Translations under genes and position numbers: made by a program | NCBI GenBank assembly: GCA_018378255.1 | Contig: JAGZXV010000019.1 | Coordinates: 1-45,105 of the forward strand | Length of the DNA: 45,105 nt | Source: Clostridiaceae bacterium | Lineage (GTDB): Bacteria > Bacillota > Clostridia > Lachnospirales > Lachnospiraceae | Direction: 5' to 3' | In this document: in pieces, positions 40,796 through 45,105 of the stretch | Layout: the number at the start of each line of letters is the position of its first letter | How positions within the stretch are numbered: position 1 is the first letter of the stretch | Notes under the pieces: generated by a model | Databases searched by the model: none | What the model saw: only the letters and a program-made list of their open reading frames with translations | Told to the model about the DNA's origin: nothing

Positions 40796-42310
40796 CTAAA
40801 ATAATAGTTCCGCCGCCTCTTCCAACAGGCCCAGATCCCAAAGAAGCCGGCTGGAAATATACTTGTCGCGGATATCTTTGGTATGTACGAAAGCGCTGCG
40901 GACCTGGTCGCCTGAAATGTTCAGTTCAGACGGGATTACCGGCGCTCCGGTGGCCTTCAGTTGTTTAAAGAGTTCCTCATAGGGAGGGAGTTCTTCATCG
41001 ATGATCGCTAAGATTTCGTCCCAATGTTCCAGAATGTGATCCAAACGTTTCCTATGGGCTTCTTTGTCAAATTTATGTTCTTTTCTTTCTGCCTCTAAGA
41101 TGCTTTCAGCAGCAGAACCAAATACCTTGCGAACGTCAGCTTCCCAGTCTTCCATTGAGAAGCGGCTGACATAGCGGAGCGCTTTTTCCCTGTCCGGAGT
41201 GATTGTTTTTATATAATCGTATACTTTTAAAGTCAATAAGGTACCGATTCCACACTGGATTCCGTGCATATCGTGTTCATAACCGTGGTCTAAAGCCGTC
41301 ATATCCCATATGTGGGAAAAATAATGCTCAGTACCTGAAGCCGGCCTGGACACCCCTGCGTAACTCATAGCGATGCCGGACAGGATTAATCCGTTCATGA
41401 TATTTCCTACCGCGGCAGGGTCCCTCGAAACAAGGAGGTTGGAGGAGTCCATGCATTGTTTTAAGGATTTGCGTACCAGGGACGCCACTTCTTCACAGTA
41501 ATACTCCCCGTTGATCAAATGGGAAATCCGCCACTCACAGATGCTGGTGTACTTGGCTGCCATATCTCCGAGACCGGACTGCAGCATGCGCATAGGCGCT
41601 TGGGAGATGATGGAGGTATCTCCGATGATCCCATCGGCACAGTTGGAATGGAGGGATATCTTTAAGTTAGAAAGTACCATGGAGGACGAGTCTGAGGCGT
41701 ATCCGTCCATGGAAGGGGCTGTTCCTACAATAAGGAAAGGGCGGTTTGTGTTGTTTGCAATGATCTTGCAGATATCATTGATCACACCTGAACCCACACC
41801 GATAATCCCATCGTAAGATTCACTGAAACGCATGGCAATGGCTCCCACCCAGAATTCAGATGGATCGGGATGCCCGGAATCCATAGTATATGCGGAATAG
41901 TGGATCTCTGCGGCGGAGAGCAGATCCATAACCTGTCTGCCGGCAGCGTCATACGTATTCTGATCGCAGATAACAAAGGGATTCTGCATGTGCCTTGCGC
42001 GGATCATAGGGATCAGATGCTCCAGTGCATGTTCTCCTATGACAATATCCTGTACTGTGGAAATATGATGTTTCCCGCATGGGCAGTCATAACCGGCCGG
42101 ATTCAATAATTCTTTGAGTGACATATCTGCTAAATTCAGCGTTTCCATAGCTGGCCCCCGCTGGTTGAAGGGGCGGATAAGCTTTTTGTCTCCCGGTATC
42201 TCCTGAATCTTCATGGTAATGGGGCCGTCATGTTCCTGGGGTTTGGTTGGTTCAATTGTTTCCGACCGAAAATCTTTGGCTTCGTTTGAACGAAGTGCCT
42301 TTGTTTTCAT
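40796..42310 (-). CDS. sn-glycerol-1-phosphate dehydrogenase (AraM/EgsA type)
   Basis: A 504-residue enzyme of the iron-type alcohol dehydrogenase superfamily that interconverts dihydroxyacetone phosphate and glycerol-1-phosphate with NAD(P)H. Key pieces are IIGVGSGVINDICKIIA (nucleotide binding), TAPSMDGYASDSSSM, QSGLGDMAAKYTSICEWRI, GTEHYFSHIWDM and HGYEHDMHGIQCGIGT with metal-binding His. The ATG at 42310 has AGGAGG, giving about 54 residues before the usual start at METLNLADMSLKELLN; that N-terminal extension is charged and unrecognised. AraM genes often sit with arabinose genes, fitting the ribulokinase-like kinase nearby. Confidence 0.9.
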   Translation of the reverse strand: MKTKALRSNEAKDFRSETIEPTKPQEHDGPITMKIQEIPGDKKLIRPFNQRGPAMETLNLADMSLKELLNPAGYDCPCGKHHISTVQDIVIGEHALEHLIPMIRARHMQNPFVICDQNTYDAAGRQVMDLLSAAEIHYSAYTMDSGHPDPSEFWVGAIAMRFSESYDGIIGVGSGVINDICKIIANNTNRPFLIVGTAPSMDGYASDSSSMVLSNLKISLHSNCADGIIGDTSIISQAPMRMLQSGLGDMAAKYTSICEWRISHLINGEYYCEEVASLVRKSLKQCMDSSNLLVSRDPAAVGNIMNGLILSGIAMSYAGVSRPASGTEHYFSHIWDMTALDHGYEHDMHGIQCGIGTLLTLKVYDYIKTITPDREKALRYVSRFSMEDWEADVRKVFGSAAESILEAERKEHKFDKEAHRKRLDHILEHWDEILAIIDEELPPYEELFKQLKATGAPVIPSELNISGDQVRSAFVHTKDIRDKYISSRLLWDLGLLEEAAELLF

Positions 42311-42422
42311 CAATTATATCCTCCTTAGACTTTATTGTAAAGCCGGAAAAACAAAGCATCCGGTTTTTATTTTTGCAATATGAACATCGAAAGCAGAATG
42401 ATATATTACAAATAACATAAAA

Positions 42423-42439
42423 ATGTTTGATATAAACAT
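42423..42439. promoter_or_regulatory. Palindrome ATGTTT-N5-AAACAT
   Basis: Perfect 6-bp arms about 113 bp upstream of the G1P dehydrogenase start, in the 364-bp divergent region 42311-42674. A related ATGTTTTAAAATAAACTAT lies at 42621-42639 on the phosphodiesterase side. Probably one operator type for both directions. Confidence 0.45.
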
Positions 42440-42576
42440 ATTACTATCATAACATGATTTGGAAAGAAGTCAATATAAGGCCGGAAAAAAGGTAAAAAAT
42501 AGGATAATATTTACATATAAATAGGGATAAAACAGGCTAAAAAAGGAAAAACATCCAAATAAAGTGCTATATGGCA

Positions 42577-42604
42577 TTGACTTTTGAAATAAACATGATA
42601 TGAT
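42577..42604 (+). promoter_or_regulatory. Promoter of the phosphodiesterase-ABC operon
   Basis: TTGACT (42577-42582), 16-bp spacer, TATGAT (42599-42604); a transcript from here would have a leader of about 65 nt that includes the palindrome at 42621-42639. The remainder of 42311-42674 is AT-rich without further clear signals. Confidence 0.6.
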
Positions 42605-42674
42605 TAATTATAACAACGATATGTTTTAAAATAAACTATGTGTCGATAAAAAACATATTATAAGGAGGATATAT

Positions 42675-43961
42675 GTGAAAAAGAAACTAATTGTGATGTC
42701 TGCAGATGCCATGGTGTTTGAAGATGTCGAATATTTGAAAAAATGTGACAATTATAAGAAGTATTTTTCAAATGGATGCTGGATTAAAAAGATAGATTCC
42801 ATTTATCCTACCGTTACATATCCATGCCATACAACGATGGCAACCGGTGCATGGCCGGATAAACATGGCCTGACAAGTAATTTCGATGCCCGGAAGATCG
42901 GCGTAGAACCAATGCCCTGGACCTGGTTTCATGATTTAGTAAAAACAGATGATATTTTTTCAGCGGCCAAGAGGGCCGGACTTTCAACAGCGGCTGTGTT
43001 CTGGCCGGTGACAGGCGGACATCCTGATATCGATTACCTGATTGCAGAGTATTGGACCCAGGGCCATGGGGATACTCTCCAGGATGCATTTGGGCGCTGC
43101 GGTTCCGGCGAAGATATGCTGAATATAATAGAACGCCATCAGGAAAAACTGGTGGAGAGAAAACATCCCATGTGTGATGAATTCCTTGTGGCATGTGCGT
43201 GCGATATCATCAGGGAGAAAAAACCGGATCTGCTCATGCTGCATCCGGCCAATATTGATGCCTGCCGTCATAAATACGGATTGTTCAATGACAAAGTATT
43301 GGAAGGAATCGGGGAGACAGACCGGTGGATCGGGAAGATCATGGAGGCAGTTCATGATGCGGGGATGGAAGATGAAGTGAACCTGGTTCTCACCAGCGAC
43401 CATGGCCAGGTTGAGATTCAGAGGATTGTCAATTTAAACGTGCTTTTCGCAGATCGGAATCTGATAGAGGTGGACGATGAGGGCAGGATCGTTGATTGGA
43501 AAGCATACTGTTTGTCCAATGGCTTGTCGGCTCTGGTTTATCTGAAAGATGAAAGCTGCCGTGATCAGGTTGCTGAACTTCTTTATAATTGGAAAGAAGA
43601 GGGGATCTATGGCTTCAGCGAAGTATATACGGAACAGGAAGCCCGCCAGCGGTATCATCTGGGAGGCGGGTTCTCATTTGTTCTGGAATCAGACGGAATT
43701 ACTTCCATAGGCACCTCCTGTGCCGGTCCGCTGGTCAGCCGCTTTGGCATGGAGGATTACCGCTATGGCAGAGCCACCCACGGACATCTGCCTTTTAAAG
43801 GGCCTCAGCCAACATTTTTGGCAATGGGACCGGATTTTAAGGAAGGGGTTGTTTTGGAACATGGGCGGCTGATTGACCAGGCGCCTACCTATGCAAAACT
43901 GCTGGGCTGTGAACTGAAACATGCAGACGGTGTGGCGCTGGATGAGATATTGAAGGCATAA
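42675..43961 (+). CDS. Alkaline phosphatase superfamily phosphodiesterase (NPP type)
   Basis: A 428-residue cytoplasmic protein of the nucleotide pyrophosphatase/phosphodiesterase branch. The nucleophile Thr48 lies in YPTVTYPCHTTMATG, with metal ligands Asp11 (SADAM), LTSDHGQVE, and the C-terminal THGHLPF. It splits phosphodiesters or phosphomonoesters of small molecules. The start is GTG at 42675, 6 nt after AGGAGG; the ATG at 42673 that overlaps it is followed at once by a stop (ATGTGA). It is followed by a UgpC-type ATPase gene and divergent from the glycerol-1-phosphate dehydrogenase, suggesting work on an imported glycerol-phosphate compound. Confidence 0.88.
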   Translation: MKKKLIVMSADAMVFEDVEYLKKCDNYKKYFSNGCWIKKIDSIYPTVTYPCHTTMATGAWPDKHGLTSNFDARKIGVEPMPWTWFHDLVKTDDIFSAAKRAGLSTAAVFWPVTGGHPDIDYLIAEYWTQGHGDTLQDAFGRCGSGEDMLNIIERHQEKLVERKHPMCDEFLVACACDIIREKKPDLLMLHPANIDACRHKYGLFNDKVLEGIGETDRWIGKIMEAVHDAGMEDEVNLVLTSDHGQVEIQRIVNLNVLFADRNLIEVDDEGRIVDWKAYCLSNGLSALVYLKDESCRDQVAELLYNWKEEGIYGFSEVYTEQEARQRYHLGGGFSFVLESDGITSIGTSCAGPLVSRFGMEDYRYGRATHGHLPFKGPQPTFLAMGPDFKEGVVLEHGRLIDQAPTYAKLLGCELKHADGVALDEILKA

Positions 43962-44044
43962 CAGAAGCGCCTGCGGGGATGCAGGACAAAACGTTCACCA
44001 GCAATGGTTGTTGTAAAAGTACAGAATGAGAGAGGGAGAATATT

Positions 44045-45105
44045 GTGAGTGAGATCGTATTTAAGGACATTTGTAAATCATTTGGCGACGTTAAGGTGAT
44101 TGAAAACTTAAATCTGACACTAAAGGACGGAGAATTTACTGTTTTAGTCGGCGCTTCCGGCTGCGGAAAGACAACGCTGTTACGAATGATCGCCGGTATC
44201 GGCCCTGCGACATCCGGACAGATATTTATGGATGGAGAAGAAATCAGCGATATTCCGCCGGGAAAACGGGGGATTGCTATGGTATTTCAGAATTATGCAA
44301 TCTATCCCACGATGTCGGTGAGAGGAAACATTGAATTCGGTCTGAAGAATAAGAAGATTCCTAAGGAAGAGAGGCGCCGCTTGATTGAGGAGGTGGCGGA
44401 TACCGTTGGCCTGACACCATATCTGGACCGCAAACCCGGCGCTTTATCCGGCGGACAGCGGCAGCGCGTTGCACTGGCCCGGGCCATGGTGAAAAATCCC
44501 AAGGTATTTCTTATGGATGAGCCTTTGTCCAATCTGGATGCCAAGTTGAGGGGATCCATGCGTTCTGAGCTGATTGAAATGCATAACCGTTTGAAGACAA
44601 GCTTTGTGTATGTTACCCATGACCAGGCGGAAGCCATGAGTATGGCGGATACAATCATTCTTATGGATGCCGGAAAAATCATGCAGCAGGCTTCACCAGA
44701 AGTGATCTACGGCGATCCGGACAATATTTTTACGGCTCAGTTTATCGGTACACCGCCCATGAATATCTGTAAAATGAGTAACGGCGAAAATTATATCGGT
44801 TACCGCCCTGAAAAAGTGATTTTGAGCCGTGGGGAAAATGAATATCTGTACCGCAGAAAGGCGCGTATTCTGACAAGAGAGATGCTGGGATCGGAGACTT
44901 TGTATAAAGTACAGCTGATAAAAGCGGATTATAAGGAGGAAGGAACTGTAACGATTTGGGTGAAGTCTGCTGACCCGTCCTTTAAACAGGGAGAAGAACT
45001 CTATATTTGTGTTGATGCACAGGACATGTATTTCTTTAACCGGGATAAAAACCGTATCCGCCGCGGTGACGTACCGGATTTTGATTTATATTACCGGATG
45101 GCAGG
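44045..45105 (+). CDS. ABC transporter ATP-binding protein (UgpC/MsmK type), partial
   Basis: The first 353 residues of an ATPase of about 370; the gene runs off the window. It has Walker A GASGCGKTT, Q-loop VFQNYAIYP, signature LSGGQRQR, Walker B VFLMDEP, the switch THDQAE, and a C-terminal regulatory OB-fold domain (IGYRPEKVILS onward), as in MalK, MsmK and UgpC. The start is GTG 44045, about 7 nt after GAGGGAG. Permease genes may follow outside the window. It could also energise the CUT1 permeases at 31712-33405, which lack an ATPase gene. Confidence 0.93.
   Translation, partial: MSEIVFKDICKSFGDVKVIENLNLTLKDGEFTVLVGASGCGKTTLLRMIAGIGPATSGQIFMDGEEISDIPPGKRGIAMVFQNYAIYPTMSVRGNIEFGLKNKKIPKEERRRLIEEVADTVGLTPYLDRKPGALSGGQRQRVALARAMVKNPKVFLMDEPLSNLDAKLRGSMRSELIEMHNRLKTSFVYVTHDQAEAMSMADTIILMDAGKIMQQASPEVIYGDPDNIFTAQFIGTPPMNICKMSNGENYIGYRPEKVILSRGENEYLYRRKARILTREMLGSETLYKVQLIKADYKEEGTVTIWVKSADPSFKQGEELYICVDAQDMYFFNRDKNRIRRGDVPDFDLYYRMA

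Noticed and set aside
1..45105. CRISPR arrays, tRNA or rRNA genes, intact transposases
   Set aside because: No regularly spaced repeats, tRNA-like folds, rRNA stretches or transposase reading frames were recognised by eye.

Overview
The window looks like chromosomal DNA of a strictly anaerobic, low-to-mid GC Firmicute, most likely a gut Lachnospiraceae (Clostridium cluster XIVa, Enterocloster/Hungatella-like). The reasons are strong AGGAGG ribosome binding sites, an NADH-linked [FeFe] hydrogenase operon of the HndABCD type, YesM/YesN two-component control of sugar ABC transport, and clostridial-style lipoproteins. No rRNA, tRNA, CRISPR array or intact transposase gene is visible.

Layout. (1) 1-9564 is a potassium region: the tail of a KdpE-like response regulator, a broken GNAT gene, a MATE exporter, then kdpF-A-B-C and a shortened KdpD without a kinase domain. 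A small membrane-protein gene follows, behind what looks like a classical KdpE box. (2) 171-542 and 9664-10027 hold two giant hairpins of about 365 bp. They share a polar tip of about 108 nt that folds into two side hairpins and shows compensatory changes between the copies. Each lies between convergent genes. I cannot assign them to a known family, and they are the best candidate here for something undescribed. (3) 10057-15418 codes for envelope and hydrolytic functions (SIMPL lipoprotein, subtilisin, SGNH hydrolase, phospholipase D-like protein, a small lipoprotein). (4) 15545-24200 is hydrogen metabolism: an hndA-HATPase-hndB-hndC-hndD operon, divergent from a probable redox-signalling operon (DRTGG, RsbW-like ATPase, HydS-like hydrogenase homologue, DRTGG-like, PHP).

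(5) 24434-35958 is a carbohydrate locus: DUF2000 protein, GH120-type beta-xylosidase, YesN/YesM, a CUT1 ABC transporter (binding protein plus two permeases, no ATPase gene), a GDPD-family phosphodiesterase and a sulfatase. (6) 35960-38057 is scarred DNA: a 160-bp MITE flanked by TA that supplies the stop codon of an HD-domain gene, an orphan MITE end, a 73-bp hairpin, two tiny reading frames and the relic of a DeoR regulator. (7) 38058-45105 holds a ribulokinase-like FGGY kinase, a DeoR regulator with a palindrome-rich upstream region, a glycerol-1-phosphate dehydrogenase (AraM type), and a divergent NPP-type phosphodiesterase plus UgpC/MsmK-type ABC ATPase that runs off the window.

The genes suggest an organism that disposes of reducing power as H2 and senses redox or H2, scavenges K+, and takes up plant or host glycans and phospho- or glycerol-linked compounds through ABC transporters. 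All functions are read from sequence motifs; no database search was run.
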